64,000 nt of DNA from CAMDTE01 sp964504345 (GTDB lineage: Bacteria > Bacteroidota > Bacteroidia > Flavobacteriales > Schleiferiaceae). The notes below the pieces were generated by a model. That model searched no databases. It had not been told where the DNA came from and saw nothing but the letters and a program-made list of their open reading frames with translations. Below are positions 24,752-33,190 of this stretch, piece after piece; position 1 is the stretch's first letter, and each line of letters starts with the position of its first letter. Made by a program: the position numbers and the translations under genes. The DNA lies in NCBI GenBank assembly GCA_964504345.1, contig CAZDDX010000004.1, positions 62,001 through 126,000 on the forward strand, written 5' to 3'.

Positions 24752-25722
24752 AAACGGTCCTTCAAAACCTCCAAATTAAGCTGCGCCACGGAGGAAAAGA
24801 AGACCATGGGTAACCTTTTTGGAAAGGTGGCTTTTAATTCACGGGTGAGCTCGTCGTCCAGTAAATCGCATTTGGAAATGGCGACTACTCGACGCTTGGT
24901 GAGCAGCTGGGGGTTGAACTTCTTGAGTTCCGCCAACAGGATTTTGTATTCTTTTGCCGCATCCGGGCTGTCCGCCGGAATCAAAAATAAAAGCACCGCG
25001 TTGCGCTCAATGTGCTTGAGAAAGCGGTGTCCCAAGCCTTTGCCTTCGCTGGCACCTTCAATGATTCCTGGGATGTCCGCCAGCACAAACGAGCGGTAAT
25101 CCCGGTAGGATACGATGCCCAATTGAGGAACCAAGGTGGTAAACGGATAATCAGCAATCTCCGGCTTGGCCGCACTCAAAACAGAAAGAAGCGTTGACTT
25201 TCCTGCGTTGGGGAAGCCCACCAATCCCACATCTGCCAAAACTTTCAATTCCAAGATGATCCAGCCTTCTTGGGAGGGTCCGCCGGGCTGGGCGTAGCGG
25301 GGCGCTCGGTTGGTGGACGACTTAAAGAAGTCGTTGCCCTTTCCGCCGCGGCCGCCTTCCATCAAGATGATTTCCTGACCGTCTTCGGCAATCTCCGCCA
25401 GCAAATCGCCGGTTTCCGCATCTTTGACGATGGTGCCCAAGGGAACTTGTAGGACTACATCCTCGCCGGTGGCGCCAATGCGGTTGTTGCGGTCTCCCCC
25501 ACCGCCGGGTTCCGCCTTGATGTGCTTGCGGTACTTCAAATGCAGAAGCGTCCACATTTGTGCGTTGCCGCGCAAAACGATGTGGCCACCACGACCGCCG
25601 TCTCCCCCGTCCGGGCCGCCTTTGGCGTTGCCCTTGGTGCGCAGCATGTGGGTACTTCCCGCGCCCCCGGCTCCGGAGGTGCAGTGGATTTTGACGTAGT
25701 CAATAAAATTGGAATCAGCCAT
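24727..25722 (-). CDS. obgE: Obg-family GTPase ObgE
   Basis: ObgE is a ribosome-associated GTPase that acts in 50S maturation and stress. The glycine-rich Obg fold covers residues 1-157 (GGPDGGDGGRGG, GGRGGKGNDFF). The GTPase domain has GFPNAGKSTLL (about 165-175), DIPGIIEGA (about 211-219), and SKCDLL in the place of NKxD. It is shorter than the Escherichia coli protein (331 residues) and lacks the C-terminal extension, as is usual in this phylum. It follows adk by 3 bases. Confidence 0.96.
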   Translation of the reverse strand: MADSNFIDYVKIHCTSGAGGAGSTHMLRTKGNAKGGPDGGDGGRGGHIVLRGNAQMWTLLHLKYRKHIKAEPGGGGDRNNRIGATGEDVVLQVPLGTIVKDAETGDLLAEIAEDGQEIILMEGGRGGKGNDFFKSSTNRAPRYAQPGGPSQEGWIILELKVLADVGLVGFPNAGKSTLLSVLSAAKPEIADYPFTTLVPQLGIVSYRDYRSFVLADIPGIIEGASEGKGLGHRFLKHIERNAVLLFLIPADSPDAAKEYKILLAELKKFNPQLLTKRRVVAISKCDLLDDELTRELKATFPKRLPMVFFSSVAQLNLEVLKDRLWESLQES

Positions 25723-25725
25723 GGA

Positions 25726-26298
25726 TTAAAGGGTGTCCAGGGCGACCTTCAAGCGTTGGGTAATTTCCTCAATGCTGCCCACACCGGGAATGCCGATGTA
25801 CTTGCCTTGCGCATCGTAGAAGTGCTGCACGGGCGCCGTCTCCGCGTTGTAGACGTCGATCCGTTTCTGGATCACGGCAGGGTCTGCATCGTCCGGTCTG
25901 CCGCTCGTCTTGCCGCGTTCCAACAGCCGAGCCTTCAACTCCGCTTCCGGAACTTCCAACGCCAACATGGCCGTAACGGATGTATTCATACCGTTCAACA
26001 AAGCGTCCAATGCCTCTGCCTGCGGTCCCGTGCGCGGGAAGCCGTCGAAAATAAATCCGGGCGCTGCCGGGTATTTGGCCAACTCAGCCGCCAGCATGTC
26101 AATGGTCACGGAATCCGGCACCAGCTGACCTTGGTCCATGTACGACTTAGCCAGGGTCCCCAGCGGGGTCTCTCCCTTGATGTTGGCCCGGAAAACATCC
26201 CCCGTACTGAGGTGAACAAATCCGTATGCTTCAACCAAAAAAGCAGATTGAGTGCCCTTGCCTGCGCCAGGAGGGCCAAATAGTACAACGTTCAACAT
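25726..26298 (-). CDS. adk: adenylate kinase, short-LID type
   Basis: Adk interconverts ATP, AMP and ADP. The 190-residue product has the P-loop FGPPGAGKGTQS (about 7-18), LSTGDVFRANI (about 34-44), the AMP-site FDGFPRTGPQAEAL (about 83-97) and RGKTSGRPDDAD (about 124-135). The LID is short and has no zinc cysteines. It heads the adk-obgE-PAP2-crcB unit and is divergent from manC. Confidence 0.97.
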   Translation of the reverse strand: MLNVVLFGPPGAGKGTQSAFLVEAYGFVHLSTGDVFRANIKGETPLGTLAKSYMDQGQLVPDSVTIDMLAAELAKYPAAPGFIFDGFPRTGPQAEALDALLNGMNTSVTAMLALEVPEAELKARLLERGKTSGRPDDADPAVIQKRIDVYNAETAPVQHFYDAQGKYIGIPGVGSIEEITQRLKVALDTL

Positions 26299-26314
26299 AA
26301 TGATAAGGAAACCA

Positions 26315-26322
26315 CAAATTTA
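26315..26322 (-). promoter_or_regulatory. -7 promoter element of adk
   Basis: The minus strand reads TAAATTTG, a full match to TAnnTTTG, 16 bases before the adk ATG at 26298. Confidence 0.6.
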
Positions 26323-26343
26323 CGGCATGGAGTTGGTATTCCG

Positions 26344-26351
26344 TATCTTTG
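26344..26351 (+). promoter_or_regulatory. -7 promoter element of manC
   Basis: TATCTTTG matches TAnnTTTG and lies 20 bases before the manC ATG at 26372. It is divergent from the adk element 21 bases away. Confidence 0.6.
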
Positions 26352-26371
26352 CCCCCGCAATCAACATCCCC

Positions 26372-27457
26372 ATGGAACACGTCTATGCCGTAATCATGGC
26401 CGGAGGGGTAGGAACCCGCTTCTGGCCCGCCAGTACGGAAGAAAACCCCAAGCAATTCTTGGACATTTTGGGCACTGGGGAGACGTTGATTCAACAAACG
26501 TTCCGCCGGATGAAGGCCGTTTGCCCGTCGGACCGCATTTATGTGGTGACCCACGAGCACTACGCCGCCCTGACTTTGGAGCAACTTCCGGAACTGACGC
26601 CGGACCAGTTGCTGTTGGAGCCGGCCCGACGAAACACCGCACCGTGCATAGCGTATGCGGCATTTAAATTAAAGAAACGCGACCCCCTGGCGAACATTGT
26701 GGTGACGCCGTCGGACCACCTGGTGGCGAACGAAGCGGAATTCCTCCGCGTACTGACCGAAGGTTTGCGCACCACACAGGAGCACAACATCTTACTCACC
26801 TTGGGCATTAAGCCGCATCGGCCGGAAACCGGTTACGGATACATTCAGTACAAGGAGGACGAGGATTCGCTGCACCCAGAAGTTAAGCGGGTCAAATCTT
26901 TTACGGAAAAGCCGGACCGCGCCATGGCCGAGTCTTTTCTGGCTTCCGGTGAATTTTTGTGGAATTCCGGCGTGTTTCTGTGGAATGCCAATGCCATTCT
27001 CTCCGCTTTTGAAAAGTTACAGCCAGAAATTTACGGGCTGTTCCACAACGGATGGGATACGTTTAATACGGACCGCGAAAAGCCGTACATCGAGGAAGTT
27101 TATCCATCCTGCTCCAACGAAAGCGTGGACTACGGCATTTTGGAGAAAGCCAAAAACGTGCATGTGTTGCCGGCCTCTTTTGGCTGGTCCGATTTGGGCT
27201 CGTGGGGTGCCGTGCACGACCAACAGGTACCCGACGCGCAGGGCAACACCGGCGTTCATTCGAACGTGTTGGTTTACCACAGCAACAACAATACCTTCGC
27301 GCTCCCGGAGCACATGGCAGCTGTAGTGGACGGTCTGGAGGACATGGTGGTGGTGGTGAACGAGAATCGCCTGTTGATTTGCCGACGCTCCCAGGAGCAA
27401 GAAATAAAGAAGTTTGTAAGTGAAGTTAAATTCAAGTTGGGAAATCAATTCGTTTGA
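26372..27457 (+). CDS. manC: mannose-1-phosphate guanylyltransferase
   Basis: The enzyme makes GDP-mannose for surface polysaccharides. The 361-residue nucleotidyltransferase shows VIMAGGVGTRFWPAS (about 7-21), PSDHLV (about 112-117) and the sugar-phosphate motif FTEKPDR (about 177-183). It lacks the C-terminal isomerase domain of bifunctional AlgA/ManC enzymes. The frame is open to 26252 upstream, but the promoter at 26344 and homology both favour 26372. Confidence 0.93.
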   Translation: MEHVYAVIMAGGVGTRFWPASTEENPKQFLDILGTGETLIQQTFRRMKAVCPSDRIYVVTHEHYAALTLEQLPELTPDQLLLEPARRNTAPCIAYAAFKLKKRDPLANIVVTPSDHLVANEAEFLRVLTEGLRTTQEHNILLTLGIKPHRPETGYGYIQYKEDEDSLHPEVKRVKSFTEKPDRAMAESFLASGEFLWNSGVFLWNANAILSAFEKLQPEIYGLFHNGWDTFNTDREKPYIEEVYPSCSNESVDYGILEKAKNVHVLPASFGWSDLGSWGAVHDQQVPDAQGNTGVHSNVLVYHSNNNTFALPEHMAAVVDGLEDMVVVVNENRLLICRRSQEQEIKKFVSEVKFKLGNQFV

Positions 27458-27460
27458 AGT

Positions 27461-27468
27461 TATATTTG
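27461..27468 (+). promoter_or_regulatory. -7 promoter element of the 55-residue gene
   Basis: TATATTTG matches TAnnTTTG, with a TTG at 27437-27439 (21-base spacing) as possible -33. It ends 4 bases before the ATG at 27473, predicting a leaderless mRNA. Confidence 0.6.
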
Positions 27469-27472
27469 TCCT

Positions 27473-27640
27473 ATGAAATTTCTCGGATTCCTCGTTGGCG
27501 TGGTCATCATTTTGATGGGCTTTAGCATGTTGATCTTCCTGGCCCTTTTTGTAGGGTATTGGTTGACGTTGATTGGCTTGGAACAATGGAAACCCGAATG
27601 GGCATACAAGCTGATTGGTCACAAGGAGTCCAAAGAGTAA
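27473..27640 (+). CDS. 55-residue single-helix membrane peptide, function unknown
   Basis: A short frame encodes a peptide with a hydrophobic N-terminal helix (about residues 3-36), rich in V, I, L and F, and then a polar tail ending GHKESKE. A well-matched promoter lies just upstream and a strong terminator lies 22 bases after the stop codon. It therefore looks like a complete single-gene transcription unit. I recognise no family. The promoter-gene-terminator layout is the main reason to accept it. Confidence 0.65.
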   Translation: MKFLGFLVGVVIILMGFSMLIFLALFVGYWLTLIGLEQWKPEWAYKLIGHKESKE

Positions 27641-27662
27641 TTGCTCGTAATCCTTATTCGCA

Positions 27663-27690
27663 GCCGCCCCCTTGTGGGGCGGCTTTTTTT
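27663..27690 (+). terminator. terminator after the 55-residue gene
   Basis: An 8-bp stem GCCGCCCC / GGGGCGGC (27663-27670, 27676-27683) with a CTTGT loop is followed by seven T. Confidence 0.9.
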
Positions 27691-27745
27691 GTACCCATTG
27701 GTATTGAAAACGCCCGGTTAAAAAGCCATGGATTGGCTTGTGACG

Positions 27746-27753
27746 TACCTTTG
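27746..27753 (+). promoter_or_regulatory. -7 promoter element of fumC
   Basis: TACCTTTG matches TAnnTTTG and ends 4 bases before the ATG at 27758. An upstream in-frame ATG at 27728 precedes the element, so 27758 is the start. The mRNA is predicted to be leaderless. Confidence 0.6.
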
Positions 27754-27757
27754 CGGC

Positions 27758-29155
27758 ATGGAATACCGCATTGAAAAAGACACCATGGGCGAGGTTCAGG
27801 TACCGGCCCAGGTTTACTGGGGCGCACAAACAGAACGCAGCCGCAACAACTTTAAAATTGGACCGTCGGGAAGCATGCCGCGGGAGATCATTCACGCTTT
27901 TGCGTACTTGAAGAAGGCGGCAGCGCAAGCCAACCACCAGCTGGGGGTGTTGGATGCGGACAAAGCTGCCTTAATTGGCCAGGTGTGCGACGAAATCCTC
28001 ACGGGCCAGCACGACGCTGAGTTTCCTTTGGTGGTTTGGCAAACCGGTTCCGGCACGCAGAGCAACATGAACGTAAACGAGGTGGTGGCCTACCGGGCGC
28101 ATGTGTTGCGCGGCGGCTCGTTGACCGATGCGCAGAAAGTGCTTCACCCCAACGACGACGTCAACAAGAGCCAGTCTTCCAACGACACCTTCCCCACGGC
28201 TATGCACATTGCGGCCTACCTGCAAACCGTGGACCTTACCTTGCCCGGCATTCGCCTGCTGCGGGACACGCTGGCGGCCAAGGCCGAGGCGTTCAAGAGC
28301 ATTGTAAAAACCGGACGGACGCACTTCATGGACGCCACGCCGTTGACGTTGGGCCAGGAGTTTGGCGGATACGTGCAGCAGCTGAACAATGGCATTCGCG
28401 CCATTGAAAACGCTTTGGAAATGGTGGCCGAGTTGGCCTTGGGCGGCACTGCCGTGGGCACGGGACTGAATACTCCAGCAGGCTACGATGTTGTGGTTGC
28501 GGAGAAAATAGCCGCTTTAACGGGAAAACCGTTCCGCACGGCTCCGAACAAATTTGAAGCACTCGCCGCGCACGACGCCATGGTGGAATTGAGCGGCGCG
28601 TTTCGCCGAGTGGCGGTTTCTTTGATGAAAATTGGCAACGACATCCGCATGCTGAGTTCCGGACCGCGCAGCGGAATTGGTGAAATCGTCATCCCGGACA
28701 ACGAACCGGGGTCCAGCATCATGCCCGGAAAGGTCAATCCCACGCAGCCGGAGGCGCTGACCATGGTGGCCGCGCAGATCATGGGGAACGACGTGGCCGT
28801 TGGGATTGGCGGTGCAACCGGTCATTTTGAGTTGAATGTGTTCAAACCGATGATTGCGGCGAATGTGCTGCAGTCCGGTCGTCTTTTGGGCGACGCGTGC
28901 GTGTCGTTTAACGATAAATGCGCCGCCGGTATTGAGCCAAATCTTCCGGTCATTCAGAAGCATTTGGAGAATTCCTTGATGTTGGTGACTTCTTTGAACC
29001 CGCACATTGGATACGACAACGCAGCGGCTATTGCGAAGAAGGCCCACAAGGAAGGAACTACCTTGCGGGAGGCTGCGCTTGCGTTGAACCTATTGACTAA
29101 CGAGCAGTTTGACGCCTGGGTGAAGCCGGAGGATATGGTGGGCAGTATGCACTGA
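27758..29155 (+). CDS. fumC: class II fumarate hydratase
   Basis: FumC interconverts fumarate and malate in the TCA cycle without an iron-sulfur cluster. The 465-residue protein has TGSGTQSNMNVNEV (about 97-110), HPNDDVNKSQSSND (about 130-143) and the superfamily signature GSSIMPGKVNPTQ (about 316-328) with the mobile-loop serine. Length is typical. It stands as a single gene, between a terminator at its 5' side and a bidirectional one at its 3' side. Confidence 0.97.
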   Translation: MEYRIEKDTMGEVQVPAQVYWGAQTERSRNNFKIGPSGSMPREIIHAFAYLKKAAAQANHQLGVLDADKAALIGQVCDEILTGQHDAEFPLVVWQTGSGTQSNMNVNEVVAYRAHVLRGGSLTDAQKVLHPNDDVNKSQSSNDTFPTAMHIAAYLQTVDLTLPGIRLLRDTLAAKAEAFKSIVKTGRTHFMDATPLTLGQEFGGYVQQLNNGIRAIENALEMVAELALGGTAVGTGLNTPAGYDVVVAEKIAALTGKPFRTAPNKFEALAAHDAMVELSGAFRRVAVSLMKIGNDIRMLSSGPRSGIGEIVIPDNEPGSSIMPGKVNPTQPEALTMVAAQIMGNDVAVGIGGATGHFELNVFKPMIAANVLQSGRLLGDACVSFNDKCAAGIEPNLPVIQKHLENSLMLVTSLNPHIGYDNAAAIAKKAHKEGTTLREAALALNLLTNEQFDAWVKPEDMVGSMH

Positions 29156-29177
29156 TTTCGCCTTTTCTGACTCCATG

Positions 29178-29213
29178 AAAAAGGGGCGGTCGCTTGCGCG
29201 ACCGCCCCTTTCT
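29178..29213. terminator. bidirectional terminator between fumC and arsC-like gene
   Basis: A 13-bp GC-rich stem (29181-29193 with 29198-29210, AAGGGGCGGTCGC and its complement) with a TTGC loop is flanked by A on the left and T on the right. Confidence 0.88.
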
Positions 29214-29255
29214 CGTTTATTTGTTTTTGCGCGAAATCGAGCGCGCCTGTGTTTG

Positions 29256-29612
29256 CTAGAGCGCCAGCAATTCCAAAATTCGCTCCGCAGGACGCGCCAA
29301 AACGGCCTTTCCGTTTTCCGATACACCGATGGGGCGCTGCATCATGGCGGGGTGCTCAATCAAGGCCAGCATGATTTCTTCCTCGTCGTCCAGTTCCAAT
29401 TCCGAAAATTGCTCCTTCCAGATAGGGTGGTTGGTTCGGACCAAATCCCGGGCGTCCAAGTCCAAAAGATTCAATAAATCTTCCAATTCCTCCAAGGTCA
29501 ACGGCTCGTCGATCAGGTTGCGAACCGTCGGTTCCACTCCTTTTTCTTGCAAGAGAGCTAATGCATTTCTGCTGGTGCCGCACGACGGATTGTGGTAGAA
29601 TTGAATTTTCAT
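29256..29612 (-). CDS. ArsC-family reductase (arsenate reductase-like)
   Basis: The 118-residue thioredoxin-fold protein has the catalytic-cysteine motif NPSCGTSR (about 8-15, Cys11). Near residue 93 it has RPIGVSENG, the family's anion-binding arginine region. The length matches glutaredoxin-type ArsC and YffB-like proteins. No arsR, arsB or acr3 neighbour is present, so arsenate may not be the true substrate. The ATG lies 4 bases after a TATCTTTG promoter element. Confidence 0.88.
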   Translation of the reverse strand: MKIQFYHNPSCGTSRNALALLQEKGVEPTVRNLIDEPLTLEELEDLLNLLDLDARDLVRTNHPIWKEQFSELELDDEEEIMLALIEHPAMMQRPIGVSENGKAVLARPAERILELLAL

Positions 29613-29616
29613 GCGG

Positions 29617-29624
29617 CAAAGATA
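29617..29624 (-). promoter_or_regulatory. -7 promoter element of the arsC-like gene
   Basis: The minus strand reads TATCTTTG, then CCGC, then the ATG at 29612: another 4-base gap that predicts a leaderless transcript. Confidence 0.6.
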
Positions 29625-29646
29625 AAGTCTGCCGGTGGGTCCGTGA

Positions 29647-32600
29647 TTATCGACTTCGAACCAACGTCACGCTTCCGTGCAGATCGCCACCGTGGCCGCA
29701 GGCGTCGGACCATTGGGCGCGGTAAAAATAGACGCCGTCCGGCAAGTCCAAACCGTTCCGGGTACCGTCCCAACAAGCTGCTGGATACGTTTCCGCGTAA
29801 ACGCATTCGCCCCAACGATTGTACACCTGCACGTGCCACAGAATCAATCCTATTTGTCCGGCGGAAGGCAATTGGAAGCAGTCGTTTATGCCGTTGTTGT
29901 CCGGACTGAATACGTTGGGAAGCTTGACGGAATTGGAGTCCAAGGGAACCACATTGATGGTGGTGGTGCTGGTGTCTGCCCGGCCGCAGGCGGTGTCTGC
30001 AGCCACCAAGTAAACGGTATAGTTGCCCAGGGCGGGCACGGTCCATTGGGCGCGCGCTCCGTTGACGGCTGGACCGTTAAATCCAAAAGGGTACCAGGTG
30101 TATTGGGTGGCGCCAATCACCGCACCTTGCACGCGCACCACGGGAGGCTGGGCACAGGCATCTACCTCCACCACCGGAGGAACGGCAGACAAAGGCGCCG
30201 CAAAGCGGATGCGGAAAGGAAGACTGTCCCGAACCGAACACACAGTGTCCACGGTGATCACCCAGCCACGGTAAGGACCAAAACCAAAATAGCGGTGGGT
30301 CGCAGGCTGGGACCACGAACCGAACCACGAAGTGTCTGAACCGTCGCCCCAGCGGATGCGGTAGGTTACTCCGGAGGGTACTGACGTTGGAGGAAGCAGC
30401 ACGGCCTTTTGCTCCTCCGAGCAGGTGTCGTTCTGAACGGTTGGCGTGAGAAGCGCTCCAGCGCCCGCGCGAACGACCACGGTATAAATTCGTTGCGCGG
30501 TGGTGTTGCACAGCGAATCGTAGCCTTGTGCCACCACTTGGTAGGTGCCTGGGGCGGTAAAAGTGTGTTGAACACCGAGCAACGCATTGGGGGCAGCCGT
30601 GTTTCCGTCGCCCCAATTGACGCTGAGCGACGTGGCATTCAAGGCCTCTGCCGCGAAGCCAACAGTTAAGGGAGCGCATCCGCTCAAGGGCTTCAAACCG
30701 GGTAACGATACAGACTGTACTTCCAAGTCAATTTGTACCGCCGCAATGTTGCAGTTGGCGGAATTGTTGGTGGCGCTGTGGGCGGTTGCCGGAAAAATGG
30801 GGAAATTGCTGCTGCCCCCGCAACCGGCGCAAATCGCTTGGTGGATCACGCCGTCCGGACTGAAGCGAGATGTGCCGCCGTCCACGTGTTCCAGGGAGGT
30901 GCCGCCAAAAAAACTGGCGTAGCGGGCGGATTGACCGTCTGGAGCCAAGACGAGAAAGTAGAAATCCGAACCGTCCGTATTGGAATCCAGCGCATTGGGA
31001 GTGGTGGCCAGGCCCAAGGTATTGCCGCCGGAATTGACCAAACCGCCCCACCCGCTGAAGTAGGTGTTGCCGCAATCGTCCCAAGCCAAGGCGGTGGGCG
31101 ATGTGTTGGCCTGCTGGTTTTGGCCGTTGCCAAAACTCATCTTGCGGTATACGGTATCCAGTCCTGTGCCGATGTAATGGATGAACTGGGCGGACCCGGG
31201 CTGGCCCCAAACGCCAGGTGAAGGTGCAAACGGTGCTGAACCGGACGCGGCTTTGGACTGCCCCACCACGGCCACCGCAGCCACCGTGTCCAAGGCAGAC
31301 AACGAACCCGACGGATTGGAGGCCGCGCAGAAAAGTGCATCGAAACCACCCGTTCCCCAGTAGGTGGAGCGCAAACGCGTTCCGGTGGCCACGTCCAGAA
31401 CACCCAAGATGCCGTCCGTATGCGCGGCGCGCTGGGGCTGCAGGACGTTGGCTCCCCGTGCCAAACTGTCGCTTCGGGTGGCCCCTACCGCCATCAATTG
31501 ACCAAATGCCAGGGCCGACGGTGATTCTACCAAGCCCATCCACGCATCGTAGGCACTGCCGTTCAAGGCCACGGACCAACGCAAGGTGTCCAAAAAGGGC
31601 GATATGCGAAACACGATCCCGTCCAAAACACCCCCGAAAGCGGTGTCCCGCGGGTATCCGGGAAGCACGTTTAGCTGGCGGACGGGAAAATCAGTCGAAC
31701 GAGTGCTGGTGGCCACAAAAACCTCTCCGAGTGAAGACAAACCGGGGCGCCCCACGCCGTTGACCAAAAGCTCCCCGCGCGCAGGATCTCCGTAGTTCAT
31801 CGGCAAGCTGTTCGGCTCCAAATTGATGCCGTCGTTCTGTGATCCTCCCAAATAGGTTCCGCCCCGGAAAACGCCCCCCGTGGAGTCCAATCGGGCTACA
31901 AACAAGTCCGTTCCGTTGTTGAAGAAGACACCGTCCGCACTCACTCCCGTCCCTCCGGCAAAGGTGGTGTCAAACGCATTGGGCAGGTGCGGAAAATCGG
32001 TAGAACCCGTGGTGCCAAATACCACCAAGTCCCCGTTGGGCGCTACGGATATGCTGTGTGGTGCTTCCCGATTGTTTCCGCCCAAAAACGTGGAACTGCG
32101 GTACCCGGTGCCGTCCGGATTCCACAAGGTGAGTACGGCATCGCACCCACCCCCTTGGTAGGCGGGTTGAAAGCCGTTGGCACTGGGGTATCCGGGACCG
32201 AAGGAAACGCCTCCGGACCAGGTTCGCCCTTGGGCGTCGTAAGTGGCGCAGTAACCAAAATTATCCGAGGTGCCGCCGCTGAAGGTGGAGAAAACATACC
32301 GCGGATCCACAAAAACCGAGTCCGGGGTTCGTACAGCGTCTCCTACCAAGCGGAGGCTGCCGCGCTGCGCGCGCCAGCCAATAGCCAGCAGAGCCCCATC
32401 GGACGAAAAGGCTTTGGGCTCCGTCTCCTCCGCCCACTCCTCTCCCAAGCGCACAGACACCCCGCCCCGACGGTTGATCCGCCAATCGCTGGCGCCCTCC
32501 CACACCACCGAAACGGCTTGCAAATCGGTGCCGCGAGCAGCCACCCAGGTGGACTTAAGCTGCTGATCCACTACCTCCAAACGCAAATCCACTCCCGGAT

Positions 32601-33174
32601 AAATTCCCTTGCCCACCAACACCCGTCCGCCCGGCACGTTGGAGCGCCATCGGGAACGATCCGTGCCCAAAAAATAATGATGCTTCACGCCAGGGGCTTG
32701 CTCTGAAGCGTCCAATTCCCAACGTACGGCACGAGACGCTCCCAAAAACCGCTGCCGAACGGCCCATTGATACGCCACGGCAGCGGTAGAGTCCGCGGGC
32801 CTTAGAGAGTCCGGAACGCGAACGGAAAAAACCAAAGCGTCGCGCTCCACGTGCACCGTGACCTGGTCTAAAACCAAACGGGCCACCTCCGGTGTTGCCC
32901 ATTGTCCTAAATTGGGAACCACCAAGCGCGGTCCTTTGGTCATCACGCGGGTAGTCCGACCTTCCGCCGTCCCGGCGGGCAAGGCCGCAGTGTCCTGAGT
33001 CCCCGCAGAATTATCTACGGCCTGCTGTCCAAAAAAGGCTGCAACTGGGGACGCAAATTGTGCAGGAGCATGCAAAGCACGATGTGCGCCAGCAGGTAGC
33101 CCCAAAAGCCACCAAGCCAACAGCAAAAAAGCTGCCTGGAGCCTGTAATACTTAAGGATGGAGACCGAACACAC
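29647..33174 (-). CDS. giant secreted protein with DUF7948-like, beta-propeller-like and PKD regions and a gliding-motility C-terminal domain
   Basis: This is a 1,175-residue exported protein. A signal-peptide-like segment (about 10-32) is followed by an N-terminal domain with NLGQWATPEVARLV (about 88-101) and a repeat-rich region (about 270-830, SBBP-like units such as YLGGSQNDG). PKD-like modules (about 840-1080) lead to a C-terminal CHU_C domain (about 1085-1175) with LPNVFSPDNNGINDCF and YNRWGECVY. Type IX export to the surface is expected. The start is GTG at 33174 or TTG at 33180; no ATG exists. A TATCTTTT promoter-like stretch overlaps the prfB stop just upstream. Confidence 0.85.
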   Translation of the reverse strand: MCSVSILKYYRLQAAFLLLAWWLLGLPAGAHRALHAPAQFASPVAAFFGQQAVDNSAGTQDTAALPAGTAEGRTTRVMTKGPRLVVPNLGQWATPEVARLVLDQVTVHVERDALVFSVRVPDSLRPADSTAAVAYQWAVRQRFLGASRAVRWELDASEQAPGVKHHYFLGTDRSRWRSNVPGGRVLVGKGIYPGVDLRLEVVDQQLKSTWVAARGTDLQAVSVVWEGASDWRINRRGGVSVRLGEEWAEETEPKAFSSDGALLAIGWRAQRGSLRLVGDAVRTPDSVFVDPRYVFSTFSGGTSDNFGYCATYDAQGRTWSGGVSFGPGYPSANGFQPAYQGGGCDAVLTLWNPDGTGYRSSTFLGGNNREAPHSISVAPNGDLVVFGTTGSTDFPHLPNAFDTTFAGGTGVSADGVFFNNGTDLFVARLDSTGGVFRGGTYLGGSQNDGINLEPNSLPMNYGDPARGELLVNGVGRPGLSSLGEVFVATSTRSTDFPVRQLNVLPGYPRDTAFGGVLDGIVFRISPFLDTLRWSVALNGSAYDAWMGLVESPSALAFGQLMAVGATRSDSLARGANVLQPQRAAHTDGILGVLDVATGTRLRSTYWGTGGFDALFCAASNPSGSLSALDTVAAVAVVGQSKAASGSAPFAPSPGVWGQPGSAQFIHYIGTGLDTVYRKMSFGNGQNQQANTSPTALAWDDCGNTYFSGWGGLVNSGGNTLGLATTPNALDSNTDGSDFYFLVLAPDGQSARYASFFGGTSLEHVDGGTSRFSPDGVIHQAICAGCGGSSNFPIFPATAHSATNNSANCNIAAVQIDLEVQSVSLPGLKPLSGCAPLTVGFAAEALNATSLSVNWGDGNTAAPNALLGVQHTFTAPGTYQVVAQGYDSLCNTTAQRIYTVVVRAGAGALLTPTVQNDTCSEEQKAVLLPPTSVPSGVTYRIRWGDGSDTSWFGSWSQPATHRYFGFGPYRGWVITVDTVCSVRDSLPFRIRFAAPLSAVPPVVEVDACAQPPVVRVQGAVIGATQYTWYPFGFNGPAVNGARAQWTVPALGNYTVYLVAADTACGRADTSTTTINVVPLDSNSVKLPNVFSPDNNGINDCFQLPSAGQIGLILWHVQVYNRWGECVYAETYPAACWDGTRNGLDLPDGVYFYRAQWSDACGHGGDLHGSVTLVRSR

Positions 33175-33190
33175 GGTCAAAAGATACGAA

